Shown here: positions 50,648 to 59,340 of the stretch, one piece after another | Layout of the letters: the number at the start of each line of letters is the position of its first letter | Numbering within the stretch: position 1 is the first letter of the stretch | Source of the DNA: Bog-473 sp963741995 | GTDB lineage: Bacteria; Actinomycetota; Acidimicrobiia; Acidimicrobiales; RAAP-2 | Direction of reading: 5' to 3' | NCBI GenBank assembly: GCA_963741995.1 | Contig: CAVUKI010000006.1 | Span: 1 to 64,000, forward strand | Length of the DNA: 64,000 nt | The notes under the pieces: model-generated | Told to the model about the DNA's origin: nothing | Databases searched by the model: none | What the model saw: the letters and a program-made list of their open reading frames with translations, nothing else | Program-made: the position numbers and the translations under genes

Positions 50648-51276
50648 TCATAGGGGACAGTGATGCATGGTGAGGTTGACGATGGTGCCGGGGGGAAGCA
50701 CCACGTGAGCGGTTGGGCTCTGGGTCAACACGGTCCGTACGAGCTTGCGGGTCGTTGTGGTCACGGGCGCCACGGAGGCCGTCGTCGACGAACCCGACGT
50801 CGTCGTGGTCGTCACGGACGCCTCGCCCGTGGTGGTCGCCGGCTTGCCCACCGAGTAGCAGGCCCAGGTGAGTCCCGCCGGGTGGAGGGCGTGCCGTGCC
50901 GCCGCCAGCGCCAACCCGACGACGGCGGGAACATCGGAGGCATCTCCGTCACAGCCCGACCAGGTGATGCCGACGCGCGTGCCCGCTGGGACGTCCGCAC
51001 CAGGGTTCAACGGCAAGAGCCCCGCGGCACGCAGGGCGCCATGGGCGGCGGCGATCTTCATGCCGATGACGTTCGGGACCGTGACGCCGGGATGTGCCGT
51101 GGTGGACGATGTCGACGAGGTGGAGGTCGTCGGTGGAGTCGTCGAGGTGGTCGTGGTGGGATGATCCGTAAGGCCTCCTTCTGGTCGACCGCGGGCGAGT
51201 CGCCGCACGGCGTCAGGACGCACGCGATCACCAGCGCGGCGGCACCCAGCGCGGCGACCCGAACCCCGAGCGACAT
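50648..51276 (-). pseudogene. PASTA-domain lipoprotein, frameshifted
   Basis: The start MSLGVRVAALGAAALVIACV, then LTPCGDS, is a signal peptide of lipoprotein type. After about 35 residues the frame is lost. The continuation, in another frame, is a Thr/Ser-rich linker (DHPTTTTSTTPPTTS) and two PASTA repeats (VTVPNVIGMKIAAAHGALRA and DVPAVVGLALAAARHALHPA). The span of 629 nt is one short; an added base near 51172-51178 rejoins it. PASTA domains bind peptidoglycan fragments. It may be intact in the cell. Confidence 0.75.
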
Positions 51277-51457
51277 GATCCCATCATGGTTGCTGGAGCC
51301 TCGCGAACGCGGGCGGGCCCGGGCCTCTGCAATCACTCCAGGATGTCCACGGCCCCGGGGCGACCACGAGGGATCGCCGCGACCAGGGAGATGGCCTCCT
51401 CGGCGCTCATCAGCTTCATGCCGGGGACTCCCTCGGGAATCCACCTGGCCGAGGTTG
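51277..51457 (-). other. Short gap with a possible gene remnant
   Basis: The minus strand at about 51333-51416 encodes MKLMSAEEAISLVAAIPRG and a few more residues. It looks a little like the start of a CoA-transferase alpha subunit and then stops. It is too short to call a gene. Confidence 0.2.
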
Positions 51458-52681
51458 CTAAGGAATGTACGCGCCTTGAAATGCCAGCACGGCGTAGAGC
51501 GCCAGGGCGGCGCCGCACAACACGTAGGTGACAGCTGCGACCCGCGCCGACCGGAGCAGCGTGGCGCCGGCCATCACCAGCGGGAAGGCGCTGAGTGCAT
51601 AGCGCTCGAACGAGTCGAGGTTGGATCCGGACAACGCGACGACGACGACGCACAATGCGAACGCGCCGTAGGACGCAGGCAAACGCCGGAACGCCACGAT
51701 GATGAGCACAGCCGCGACCGCGATCCAGGGGACATGGAGCCCGTCACCGATGTGATGCCCGTGCGCCAAATTGGCCAGCGAGTGGTAGACGGTGGCGACA
51801 GGGTCGGTCAGCGCGCCGTGGTGCGCCTGCTGCTGTTGGATCTTGAGCGGTTCGAGGAAGCCCCCGGCCGTGGCACTCACCCAGCCGAGATACGTGACCG
51901 TCCCGGCTACGGAGGACACGACGACGGCGACCTTTCCGGGCCACCGGGCCCAGCGGTCGGTGCGCCACGAACGAACGACCTCGATCAGCGCCGGAACGAC
52001 GAGGAGGCAGCCGATAGGGCGGGCGGTTCCGGCCAGGTACCCGAAGAGGACGGCCCACCACCAGTTGCCACGCCGTATGTTGACGAAGAAGGCAACGGCG
52101 AGCAGGACGAGAAGCGCCTCCGAGTAGCCCATCACAAACACGAACGCGGGCGGCGCCAGCATGATCAGCCAGACCGCCCGCCGGGCCAGGACGGCGTCGT
52201 GCCACTCGGACAGGACCAGGGCATAGATCCCGATCCCCAAGAGGAGCGCCGCCACATTCGCGATGAGAAGAGAGGAGATACCGACCGTCAGAGAAGTGAC
52301 ATCGTGCAGTCCGCGGTCGAGCAGCGGGAGCAGTGGGAAGAAGCGGGTGGCAGACCGGGGCAGTGCCCCGTAGCCGTGGGCAGCGATGGTCTGGTACCAA
52401 CCTGCATCGGACCCCAGCAGTCCATCGTGCGATTCGAGCACCGCCTTGGCATTCGTGATGTGGAAGTGCTTGACCTCGTACTTCGCCAGACCGAGCGCGA
52501 AGAGCGTGATGACCCGCGCCGTCAACCATGGCAACCAGGCCACTCCCAGTGCTTCGAGGAGCAGGCCCCGCCGACGGCTCCAGCGCTCGACCAGACCTGG
52601 TGCGGGCCCGAGGTCACCCGCTCTTCGGATGTCCATGCCCGGCGTCGGCGGGGAAGCGGCGTCCACAGCTCCCGACGGCAT
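51458..52681 (-). CDS. Polytopic mannosyltransferase-like membrane protein (PIG-V/GT-C type)
   Basis: A 407-residue protein with about 9-10 membrane spans. The outside loop after the first span holds SDAGWYQTIAAHGYG, which matches the catalytic Asp region of GT-C mannosyltransferases related to PIG-V. Pro-Gly-rich loops follow. It probably moves a sugar from a polyprenyl phosphate to a surface glycan; donor and acceptor are unknown. The start may be 52681 or an internal ATG at 52636. The GT4 gene lies 39 bp upstream on the same strand, suggesting joint glycan work. Confidence 0.75.
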   Translation of the reverse strand: MPSGAVDAASPPTPGMDIRRAGDLGPAPGLVERWSRRRGLLLEALGVAWLPWLTARVITLFALGLAKYEVKHFHITNAKAVLESHDGLLGSDAGWYQTIAAHGYGALPRSATRFFPLLPLLDRGLHDVTSLTVGISSLLIANVAALLLGIGIYALVLSEWHDAVLARRAVWLIMLAPPAFVFVMGYSEALLVLLAVAFFVNIRRGNWWWAVLFGYLAGTARPIGCLLVVPALIEVVRSWRTDRWARWPGKVAVVVSSVAGTVTYLGWVSATAGGFLEPLKIQQQQAHHGALTDPVATVYHSLANLAHGHHIGDGLHVPWIAVAAVLIIVAFRRLPASYGAFALCVVVVALSGSNLDSFERYALSAFPLVMAGATLLRSARVAAVTYVLCGAALALYAVLAFQGAYIP

Positions 52682-52720
52682 GAGAGGATGTTTGCACGTC
52701 GAGGGTGCCGGCGCGGGCCT

Positions 52721-53839
52721 TCAGCCACGGGCTTGGGCCAACGTGCGATAGAGCGCCGCAAGATGCCCGCCTGCACGCTGCCACGAGAACGCGGCCGCCC
52801 GCACGGTGCCGGCCGCGATCAGACGCTCCCGAGTCGTCGCGTCCGTGGCCGCGACCAACAGTGCTTCGGCGAGGGCCGGTACCGCATGCGGCGCGACCAA
52901 CATGGCCGCACCGCCGACCACTTCGGGGATGCCGCCGGCAGTGCTGGCGACAACAGGGACGCCGAGGGACATCGCCTCGAGTGGGGGCAGCCCGAAGCCT
53001 TCGTAGAGCGAGGGGTAGGCGAGGACTCGCGCACCCGCAATGAGGGTGCTCCTGTCCTCGATCCACCCGATGCGATGGATCCGGCCCGCGTGTCGGGCGG
53101 ATCGCAGGGCGGCGTCCAGCGCGTCCTCACCCCACCCGGCCGGTCCGGCGATCTTCAAGTGGACATCGGGGACCGACTCGGCGATGCGATCAAAGGCCGC
53201 CACAAGATCAGGGAGCCCCTTGCGCGGTTCCACGGTTCCGATGGCGAGGATGTACGGAGGCTCCGAATCGTCACGCGGGAGCGGAGGTGGGAGCGGAGTG
53301 AGCCCGTTGTGGATGGCGTGTACCCGGGCGCGGTCGACGTGGAAGTGCTCGACGAACTCGTCCGCCACGGACTGCGAAACGGTATGGATGGACGCGCCGC
53401 GGTCAATGGCGCGGCGGATCAGATCGGGATACCGCAGCGCTGTCGGGTTACAGAGCTCGGGGAAGCGCACCGGGGTCAGGTCGTGGACGGTCACCAGCCG
53501 TGCAGCCTTCCGGGACGGCGGCACGACGAAATTGGTGCCGTGCACCACGTCCACAGGGCCGGTCCAGCGTTCGACCGCCGGATGGTCGAACCGTGCCCAT
53601 GTCCGGAGCAACACGGTTGCCGGGATCGGGACCGGCCGCCCGGCCCGGACTGAATCAGGCAACTCCCCCGGCAGCGACCTCCCCGCACGTGCGCTGAGAC
53701 CGTACGCGATGACGTCGACTTCGGGATCGGTCGAAACCGCCGTGATGAAGCCGGCGACGGATGCACCCACACCCGTCCGCACTCCCAGCAGGGGCGTGGC
53801 ATCGATCGCCACAACGACGGACGTGTCCGGGCCGGGCAT
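52721..53839 (-). CDS. Glycosyltransferase family 4 protein
   Basis: A 372-residue GT-B enzyme. The N-terminal domain has DATPLLGVRTGVGASVAGF and VDVVHGTNFVVPP. The C-terminal nucleotide-sugar domain has ILAIGTVEPRKGLPDLVAAF and YPSLYEGFGLPPLEAMSLG (the EX7E motif). It is probably a mannosyl- or glucosyltransferase. The ATG at 53839 is preferred over GTG 53848, because TAAAGT sits exactly 7 nt before the ATG and overlaps the GTG. Confidence 0.9.
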   Translation of the reverse strand: MPGPDTSVVVAIDATPLLGVRTGVGASVAGFITAVSTDPEVDVIAYGLSARAGRSLPGELPDSVRAGRPVPIPATVLLRTWARFDHPAVERWTGPVDVVHGTNFVVPPSRKAARLVTVHDLTPVRFPELCNPTALRYPDLIRRAIDRGASIHTVSQSVADEFVEHFHVDRARVHAIHNGLTPLPPPLPRDDSEPPYILAIGTVEPRKGLPDLVAAFDRIAESVPDVHLKIAGPAGWGEDALDAALRSARHAGRIHRIGWIEDRSTLIAGARVLAYPSLYEGFGLPPLEAMSLGVPVVASTAGGIPEVVGGAAMLVAPHAVPALAEALLVAATDATTRERLIAAGTVRAAAFSWQRAGGHLAALYRTLAQARG

Positions 53840-53846
53840 GCTGGGC

Positions 53847-53852
53847 ACTTTA
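53847..53852 (-). promoter_or_regulatory. -10 box of a leaderless promoter for the GT4 gene
   Basis: TAAAGT on the minus strand, 7 nt before ATG 53839. Confidence 0.5.
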
Positions 53853-53877
53853 GGGAGCCGTGATGACAGCGCCGAAC

Positions 53878-54333
53878 CTATTGGCAGTTATTACAGCGAC
53901 CGAATATGGAGAAGTGATGCGGGTCGATGGTGAAGCCGAACTGTTTCTTAGCGCGGTCGGCGAGGCCAACGAACAACTCGTCGGGTGCTTTGAAGGCATT
54001 GCCGCAGTGCTCGCAGACGAAGTGACAGTGCGCGCTGGCGGCCAGGTGGTACGTGGCCGGCCCATGTCCGAGATGGGAATGGACGACGACCCCGAGTCGC
54101 TCCAGCTCTTCCAGGTTGCGATAGATGGTCGACAGGTGCACGTCCGGGGCTCTCGCCTGGACGATGGCGGCCAGGTCCTCGGCGCTGTGGTGTCCCGGGT
54201 CGTCGAAGATGGCCTCGAGGAGCAAGCGCCGTGAATTGGTCACCCGGCCGCCGTTCTCACGCACCAGGGCGAGGACGTCATCGACCGAGCTGATGTCGTG
54301 CCGGGGGGCTTCTGCGCCGAGGGGAACGCCCAT
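53878..54333 (-). CDS. Fur-family metal-dependent repressor
   Basis: A 151-residue Fur/Zur/Nur-type regulator. The winged helix contains GGRVTNSRRLLLEAIFDDPG and HLSTIYRNLEELERLGVV. The metal sites include HLGHGPATYHL, HCHFVCEHCG and a C-terminal RCNNC, giving the structural zinc CxxC pairs. It is divergent from a Ni/Co permease, so nickel (Nur) is the most likely signal, though zinc or iron cannot be excluded. The start follows homology; TACACT lies 9 nt upstream. Confidence 0.9.
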   Translation of the reverse strand: MGVPLGAEAPRHDISSVDDVLALVRENGGRVTNSRRLLLEAIFDDPGHHSAEDLAAIVQARAPDVHLSTIYRNLEELERLGVVVHSHLGHGPATYHLAASAHCHFVCEHCGNAFKAPDELFVGLADRAKKQFGFTIDPHHFSIFGRCNNCQ

Positions 54334-54363
54334 GACCTCGCCAGTGTAGGTCCGAGGAGTTTG

Positions 54364-54404
54364 TTGCAATCCATTCGCTATTGCCTTACCGTACTGATAG
54401 CGAA
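54364..54404. promoter_or_regulatory. Candidate Fur/Nur operator region
   Basis: TTCGCTAT (54374-54381) and ATAGCGAA (54397-54404) are perfect 8-bp inverted arms 15 nt apart. A TTGCAA (54364-54369) like the half-site of Nur boxes lies just upstream, and GCAAT/ATTGC forms a second small inverted repeat. It sits in the 72 bp between the Fur gene and the permease start and ends 1 nt before the ATG. Confidence 0.6.
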
Positions 54405-54405
54405 C

Positions 54406-55572
54406 ATGTCTGGATCCGGCGTACTCAGGCGGTCCCACGACAGGGCGGGCCCGATCGGGCGAATCAGAAAGATTCGCAACGGCCTGACACGTCGGGAGTG
54501 GACCAAGGTGGCTCTGATGGCCGCGACCGTTGTCGGCCTGAACATCGTGGGCTGGGGCATGCTGGCCCTGGCGTTACGCGGTCACTACCAGCTCAACAGG
54601 ACCGAGTTCTTCGGATTCGGGACCGGGGTCCTCGCCTACACGCTTGGAATGCGGCACGCCTTCGACGCCGACCACATCGCGGCAATCGACAACACGACCC
54701 GCAAGCTCATTCAGGACGGCAAGCGCCCTCTCAGCGTGGGGTATTTCTTCTCGCTGGGCCACTCGACCATTGTCTTCGTCCTCGCCGTGCTGCTGAACTT
54801 CGGGATCCGCGCACTGAACGGAGCGGTGAAGAACAACAATTCGGCACTGCATCACTGGACCGGCATCATCGGCACGTCGATTTCCGGGACATTCTTGTAT
54901 TTGATCGGTCTCCTGAATCTGGCCGTCCTTCTCTCCATCATCAAGGTATGCCGGGAGATGCGACAGGGCAGGTACGACGACGCCGAGCTGGAACGCCAAC
55001 TCGAGACGCGAGGACTCATGAACCGGGTTCTCGGCGGCTACGCCAAGCGGGTCGACTCGCCCGGGAAGATGTACCCGGTCGGCATGCTGTTCGGGTTGGG
55101 GTTCGACACCGCGTCCGAGGTTGCCCTGCTCGTGCTCGCCGGTTCGGCGGTGGTCGGTGGGCTCCCGTTCTACGCGGTGATCTCGCTTCCTTTTCTGTTT
55201 GCTGCCGGCATGTGCCTCTTCGACACGATCGACGGATGCTTCATGAACTTCGCGTATGACTGGGCATTCTCCAAGCCCATTCGGAAGATCTACTACAACC
55301 TGACGATCACCGGCCTCTCCGTCTTCATTGCGCTGTTCATCGGCACCATTGAGATCCTCGGCCTCATTGCGCAGGAGACGAATCTCAACGGCGGGTTCTG
55401 GGATGTTCTGCAAAAGTTCAACATCAACCGAGCGGGGTTCATCATCGTCGGGGTCTTCGTGGTGACGTGGATCGTTGCTCTCGCCATCTGGCATTTCGGT
55501 GACATTGAGCGCAAGTGGGAGACGCAGGCCGCCCAGGCCTACGCAAACGCCGGCACGAGCCTCAACGAGTGA
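54406..55572 (+). CDS. High-affinity nickel/cobalt permease (NiCoT, HoxN/NixA type)
   Basis: A 388-residue, eight-span transporter. The family signature HX4DH is in GMRHAFDADHIAAIDN, with VGYFFSLGHSTIVF and LGFDTASEVALL as the other conserved segments. It imports Ni2+ or Co2+ for enzymes such as hydrogenase, urease or cobalamin synthesis, none of which are in the window. The ATG at 54406 directly follows the candidate operator. The next gene starts 47 bp on. Confidence 0.93.
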   Translation: MSGSGVLRRSHDRAGPIGRIRKIRNGLTRREWTKVALMAATVVGLNIVGWGMLALALRGHYQLNRTEFFGFGTGVLAYTLGMRHAFDADHIAAIDNTTRKLIQDGKRPLSVGYFFSLGHSTIVFVLAVLLNFGIRALNGAVKNNNSALHHWTGIIGTSISGTFLYLIGLLNLAVLLSIIKVCREMRQGRYDDAELERQLETRGLMNRVLGGYAKRVDSPGKMYPVGMLFGLGFDTASEVALLVLAGSAVVGGLPFYAVISLPFLFAAGMCLFDTIDGCFMNFAYDWAFSKPIRKIYYNLTITGLSVFIALFIGTIEILGLIAQETNLNGGFWDVLQKFNINRAGFIIVGVFVVTWIVALAIWHFGDIERKWETQAAQAYANAGTSLNE

Positions 55573-55607
55573 CAGCGAGAACCATTCCGGTTCGTTGTCC
55601 GTGTCGA

Positions 55608-55613
55608 TAGGGT
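55608..55613 (+). promoter_or_regulatory. -10 box of a leaderless promoter
   Basis: TAGGGT, then GTCGGC, then the ATG at 55620. Confidence 0.45.
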
Positions 55614-55619
55614 GTCGGC

Positions 55620-56093
55620 ATGGCTCACGAGACAAGCACGGGAACGTCCCCGATCATCAAAGGCCTGATGAATGGCCTCCGCGAGGTTCTGCCAGAAGAC
55701 GACCGGCAAAAGCTGGCCGCCTACACGGAACAGGCTGAAGCTGCGAGCCCTCGGGGGGATTTCCACAGGGCGTGGCACTGCCTGCACTGGGCAATCGAGG
55801 TCACCGAGGAGTCCACGCACTCGCATCTCTCGGGCGCGGGGGTTCGGCTCAAGGAGACCTACAAGGCCTGGCAGGACGTTGTGCTGGGAACCGAATTCGG
55901 CTCCGACGTGAAAATAGGGAAAGGTAATCCGGCCGAAGAGGTCAAGGGAGATCAGAAGATCGGCCCTGGCGAAGACATTGAGCTCTTGTGGGTCGGCGAA
56001 GCGGTTTCCGTCGCCAAGAGCGCAGCCGAGAAGTCGGGTTGGGAAAACGTCCCGTGGCAGGAGTTAGTGCAAGAGGTTCTTCGGATCGCTTAG
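55620..56093 (+). CDS. Helical His-containing protein of unknown function
   Basis: A 157-residue soluble protein without signal peptide or membrane span. Residues about 48-75 hold a cluster of possible metal ligands, HRAWHCLHWAIEV followed by THSHL. The C-terminal third is acidic and helical. I do not recognise a family. Its place after a Ni/Co permease and Fur regulator makes metal binding or delivery a fair guess, not shown by homology. It has its own leaderless -10 box. Confidence 0.6.
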   Translation: MAHETSTGTSPIIKGLMNGLREVLPEDDRQKLAAYTEQAEAASPRGDFHRAWHCLHWAIEVTEESTHSHLSGAGVRLKETYKAWQDVVLGTEFGSDVKIGKGNPAEEVKGDQKIGPGEDIELLWVGEAVSVAKSAAEKSGWENVPWQELVQEVLRIA

Positions 56094-56386
56094 GCAAGAC
56101 CATTCCCGCTCTTGCGCGGGCCTTCTCCTGCGGGTTGTGCACGGACGACCTCGACGCTCGGCCGTGTCGGGCCTTGAATCCATTCCGCTTGTCCGAGCCG
56201 GCAACGACCCGGTGACACCGCAGATGGAGGTGGGCCTGCCGGCGTGGGGTGCGCTGCCGCGAGCGCCCGCATCCTAGGGCAGGTCAAGAACCAGAAGCCT
56301 CGATCAGCATTTCCTGAGCCGAATCAACATCCGGAGCGACCGCCGGTTCCGAACACAGCCCAGAGGAGCCGAACGGAGGGTCGACC
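56094..56386 (+). other. Intergenic region before the Tat-protein gene
   Basis: No gene is seen. CCCGC-TCTTGC-GCGGG (56105-56120), followed by CCTTCTCCT, is a weak terminator candidate for the preceding gene. The promoter of the Tat/DUF4331 operon should lie further on, but I cannot place it. Confidence 0.35.
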
Positions 56387-56734
56387 ATGAGTCCTGATCC
56401 GCGTGAGTTGTCAGCACAAGGAACCGAGGGTTGGCGGGGAAGTCTGAGCCGGCGCAACTTCCTGCGCCGCGGCACGTTCACTGCGGCAGCGGTTGCCGTC
56501 GCCAGCAGCGTTCCCGGGCTGTCCGGGGTCGTTGCGGGAACCACTGCGAACGCTCCAACGGTCGAATCCGGCGTCAACGACGTCGAAGACGATGCCGGCG
56601 TCCTTTCGGAACCGCTGGTCGCTCAGGTCAAGGACGTGACCACGGGCGAGATCAGCCTTTTCCAAGGGGAGCGCGAGGTCGTCGTCCGCATACCCGCACT
56701 CGCTCGGAGTCTGCTGTCCGCTGCCCGTCAATAG
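56387..56734 (+). CDS. Small Tat-exported protein
   Basis: A 115-residue protein with a twin-arginine signal, SLSRRNFLRRGTFTAAAVAV, suggesting export in folded form, perhaps with a cofactor. The mature part of about 60 residues is acidic at first (VNDVEDDAGVLSEP) and has no Cys or His, so a bound metal is unlikely; it may travel with a partner. GGAGGG precedes the ATG by 6 nt. The DUF4331 gene follows after 30 bp with its own strong ribosome site. Confidence 0.65.
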   Translation: MSPDPRELSAQGTEGWRGSLSRRNFLRRGTFTAAAVAVASSVPGLSGVVAGTTANAPTVESGVNDVEDDAGVLSEPLVAQVKDVTTGEISLFQGEREVVVRIPALARSLLSAARQ

Positions 56735-56764
56735 TCCGAACCATCGTCAACTAGGAGGAAGACC

Positions 56765-58261
56765 ATGTCGTCACATCGCGAAGCGCCCGAAATCTCGAAG
56801 GATCCCGTTGCCGATAGCACGGATGTCTATGCCTTCATGAGTCCCGACAAAGCTGGGATGGTCACTCTCATCGCCAACTACATCCCGCTCGAGGCTCCCG
56901 ACGGTGGCCCGAACTTCTACGAGTTCGCTGATGATGTGCTCTACGAGATCCACATCGACAATACCGGCGATGGCAACCCGGACATCAGTTACCAGTTCCG
57001 GTTCACGACCGTCAACAACATCCCCTCATCGTTTCTCTACAACGACGGCCCAATCACGTCGCTGACCCCTCCGTCGCCCTCGTCCAACTGGAATCGGCAG
57101 CAGACGTACACGCTGACCCGCGTGGACAACGATCCTGACAATCGCTGGGGAGGCTCCTCGGTCGTGTTGGGGAGCGGACTTCTGTGCCCCCCCTGCAACA
57201 TCGGGCCGTTGTCGACCCCCAATTACGCCGCGTTGGCCGCGACAGCCGTTCACTCCGTCGGGGCCGGACCGTTCTCGGCTCAGGTGTTTGTCGGGCAACG
57301 CGCTGAGGGGTTCTACGTCGATTTGGGTGCCTTGTTCGACCTCGGGGATCTGCGGGGCTTCGCCGGCGATCACGCAGGCGGTCCCGCCGCCGGCCTCATG
57401 AACGGCATGCCCGGTGTGAACTCGACTGCCGACGTCAACGTCCATACGTTGGCGTTGCAACTCCCCGCAGCGGAGCTCACTCGTGCCGTGCCCAAGGGTC
57501 CTGGTGACCCCGCTGCCGTCATTGGCGTCTGGACCACGGCGAGCCGTCAACGGGTCCGGGTGTGGGGCAACTGGTTCAATGGAGGCGACCTCAGGAGCGG
57601 TCCGTGGACGCAGGTCTCACGCCTGGGCAACCCACTCGTCAACGAACTCCTGATCGGCATCGGAGCGAAGGATGTGTGGAACACACAGCCTCCGACGGCC
57701 GACGGTACGGAATTCCTGAACTATTTCGCGGAACCGTTGCTTCCCCAGCTGCTGCCGAGCCTCTACCCAGGCGTGTTCCCCGCCCTTGCCGCCTACAACA
57801 GCGGTTCGCCGAACACACGGCCTGACATTGAAGCGATCTTCCTCACCGGGATCCCGGCTGGCGTGATCACCCAGGCACCGACCTTCACCAACTACAACGG
57901 CACCGGCGTCAAGGCCGACATGCTGCGACTCAACACGGCGATCCCGCCCTCGTCGAGCCCGAACAGCTTGGGGCTCCTCGGCCTCGATGTGGCCGGGTTC
58001 CCGAACGGCCGGAGGGTGTTCGATGACGTGGCGACCATCGCGCTCCGAGCGGTCGCGGGGGCAACCCTCGGCTATGTCGTTCCGTCCTTCAAAGCCGACG
58101 GCGCAGCAAGTCTGGTCGACTTCGGGCTCACGACCGGAGCGACGGGCACTGACCTTTCAGCCAAGGGCACCGAGGACTACCTCAAGGTCTTCCCTTATCT
58201 GGGCACGCCTTACAGCGGCTACACAAACCCTTCGGCGACGCCGGTCTCGGTCGCACCGTAG
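56765..58261 (+). CDS. DUF4331 domain protein
   Basis: A 498-residue protein matching DUF4331 over its length. It opens SSHREAPEISKDPVADSTDV and continues YAFMSPDKAGMVTLIANYIP. Later parts are RVFDDVATIALRAVAG and FPYLGTPYSGY. Residues after about 200 are rich in beta-strand and Asn/Pro. The function of the family is not established. No signal peptide of its own is visible, so the upstream Tat protein may carry it out. AGGAGG lies 6 nt before the ATG. The companion gene starts 2 bp after the stop. Confidence 0.88.
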   Translation: MSSHREAPEISKDPVADSTDVYAFMSPDKAGMVTLIANYIPLEAPDGGPNFYEFADDVLYEIHIDNTGDGNPDISYQFRFTTVNNIPSSFLYNDGPITSLTPPSPSSNWNRQQTYTLTRVDNDPDNRWGGSSVVLGSGLLCPPCNIGPLSTPNYAALAATAVHSVGAGPFSAQVFVGQRAEGFYVDLGALFDLGDLRGFAGDHAGGPAAGLMNGMPGVNSTADVNVHTLALQLPAAELTRAVPKGPGDPAAVIGVWTTASRQRVRVWGNWFNGGDLRSGPWTQVSRLGNPLVNELLIGIGAKDVWNTQPPTADGTEFLNYFAEPLLPQLLPSLYPGVFPALAAYNSGSPNTRPDIEAIFLTGIPAGVITQAPTFTNYNGTGVKADMLRLNTAIPPSSSPNSLGLLGLDVAGFPNGRRVFDDVATIALRAVAGATLGYVVPSFKADGAASLVDFGLTTGATGTDLSAKGTEDYLKVFPYLGTPYSGYTNPSATPVSVAP

Positions 58262-58263
58262 CC

Positions 58264-58582
58264 ATGGACCATCTCGTCGCGACAAGCGAAGTGGGGTCTG
58301 TCGTACTCGACATCGGCGGCGACCGCGGCGCTGCCATGGTGCACACGCCAGCCACACTGGCCGGGTTCGAAATCGAGATCCGCCGTCGGGGCACCCCTTG
58401 GGATGGCACGCATGTTGCCGTGCGGGCTCGGCGGGTTCCCGGAGGCGACGTGTACGTCGCCCTGTTCCCTGAAATTGGCGGAGGGGAGCTACGAGGTGCG
58501 GGTGAGAGGCGAAGCCGATGGGACTGTCGCGAGTGTTGCCGTGAAGGGGGGTCGGGTGAGCGAGTCCCGCCTCATGGCCTAG
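58264..58582 (+). pseudogene. Short actinobacterial beta-rich protein, frameshifted
   Basis: The first frame reads SEVGSVVLDIGGDRGAAMVH through RRVPGGDVYVALFPE. The other frame continues LAEGSYEVRVRGEADGTVAS and ends SESRLMA. The span is 319 nt, one base too many. Removing one A from the AAA at 58472-58474 gives a continuous product of about 105 residues with FPELAEGSYEVRV across the join. Similar short proteins occur widely in actinobacteria; their role is unknown. It is tightly coupled to the DUF4331 gene. Confidence 0.75.
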
Positions 58583-58634
58583 CTCCACGGCCGCTCCATC
58601 CGTCCGACGAAGGGAGCTCCGGCGGTGGTGTGGC

Positions 58635-59309
58635 CTACCGGGGTCCCTCCCGGTCGACGTACCAGTGGTTCACGACGGCGGGAAACCACCCGTCATCCGG
58701 TCCGCCATAACGAGAGATCGAAAACCGGCTGATCGTCCGCTGTCCGCCCTCCTGATCCCCATACAGCAGGTCGATCAGGAGCGGGTCGGTGCCGGTCATC
58801 GCTGCTTCAACTCGGGCTCGGTCAGGGTCGTCGGCCGTTCTGATGGCCGCCTGCCAGAAGCTCAGATCGTGCGGGGGCGAATACAGGTCTCGGGTCTGCG
58901 GGCGGAACGTTGTCGGGTCGGGACGAACCATCTGCGGCTCGGCCTGCATTTCTTCGAGCGATGAGTTCGGGCTGATGAGCTGCCCCGTATCGAGCCTCCA
59001 GCCGAGTATCACGGCGATGCCTGTCCCGACATTCTGGAGCGACATGGCCATGTAGATCACGCCGTCTCCTTCTTCCATCACCGCGCGCCCAGGCGCCAAC
59101 GCGGCCCAGTGTCCGTCTCCCCATCGGACCTTCTGCACGGTCTCGTGAGGGCGGGACGCGAAGAGAACCGGACGCAGGCCCGCCTGCAGAGCTCGTTCGG
59201 CGTTGCGCCCGGCGCGATTGCCGGATCGGACCGAGGCGAACGTGGCCGCGGCCAGGACCAAGGTCCCGACTGCCGTGCCCCAAGAAGCCCAGTCGATCGT
59301 GCCGATCAC
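58635..59309 (-). CDS. Membrane-anchored protein of unknown function
   Basis: A 224-residue protein. An N-terminal hydrophobic segment (ASWGTAVGTLVLAAATFASV) is followed by a basic stretch and a soluble domain with many Trp, Arg and Asp residues (YSPPHDLSFWQAAIRTADDP). It resembles hypothetical proteins with one N-terminal span and a cytoplasmic domain. No catalytic motif is seen. The start is the GTG at 59309; no ribosome site is clear. Confidence 0.6.
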   Translation of the reverse strand: MIGTIDWASWGTAVGTLVLAAATFASVRSGNRAGRNAERALQAGLRPVLFASRPHETVQKVRWGDGHWAALAPGRAVMEEGDGVIYMAMSLQNVGTGIAVILGWRLDTGQLISPNSSLEEMQAEPQMVRPDPTTFRPQTRDLYSPPHDLSFWQAAIRTADDPDRARVEAAMTGTDPLLIDLLYGDQEGGQRTISRFSISRYGGPDDGWFPAVVNHWYVDREGPR

Positions 59310-59340
59310 GCGTGAGCTCTGCGTCGGCTTCCTGCCGGCG

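Noticed and set aside
51333..51416. CoA-transferase-like start (MKLMSAEEAISLV)
   Set aside because: The resemblance covers about 13 residues only and the frame then stops; may be chance.
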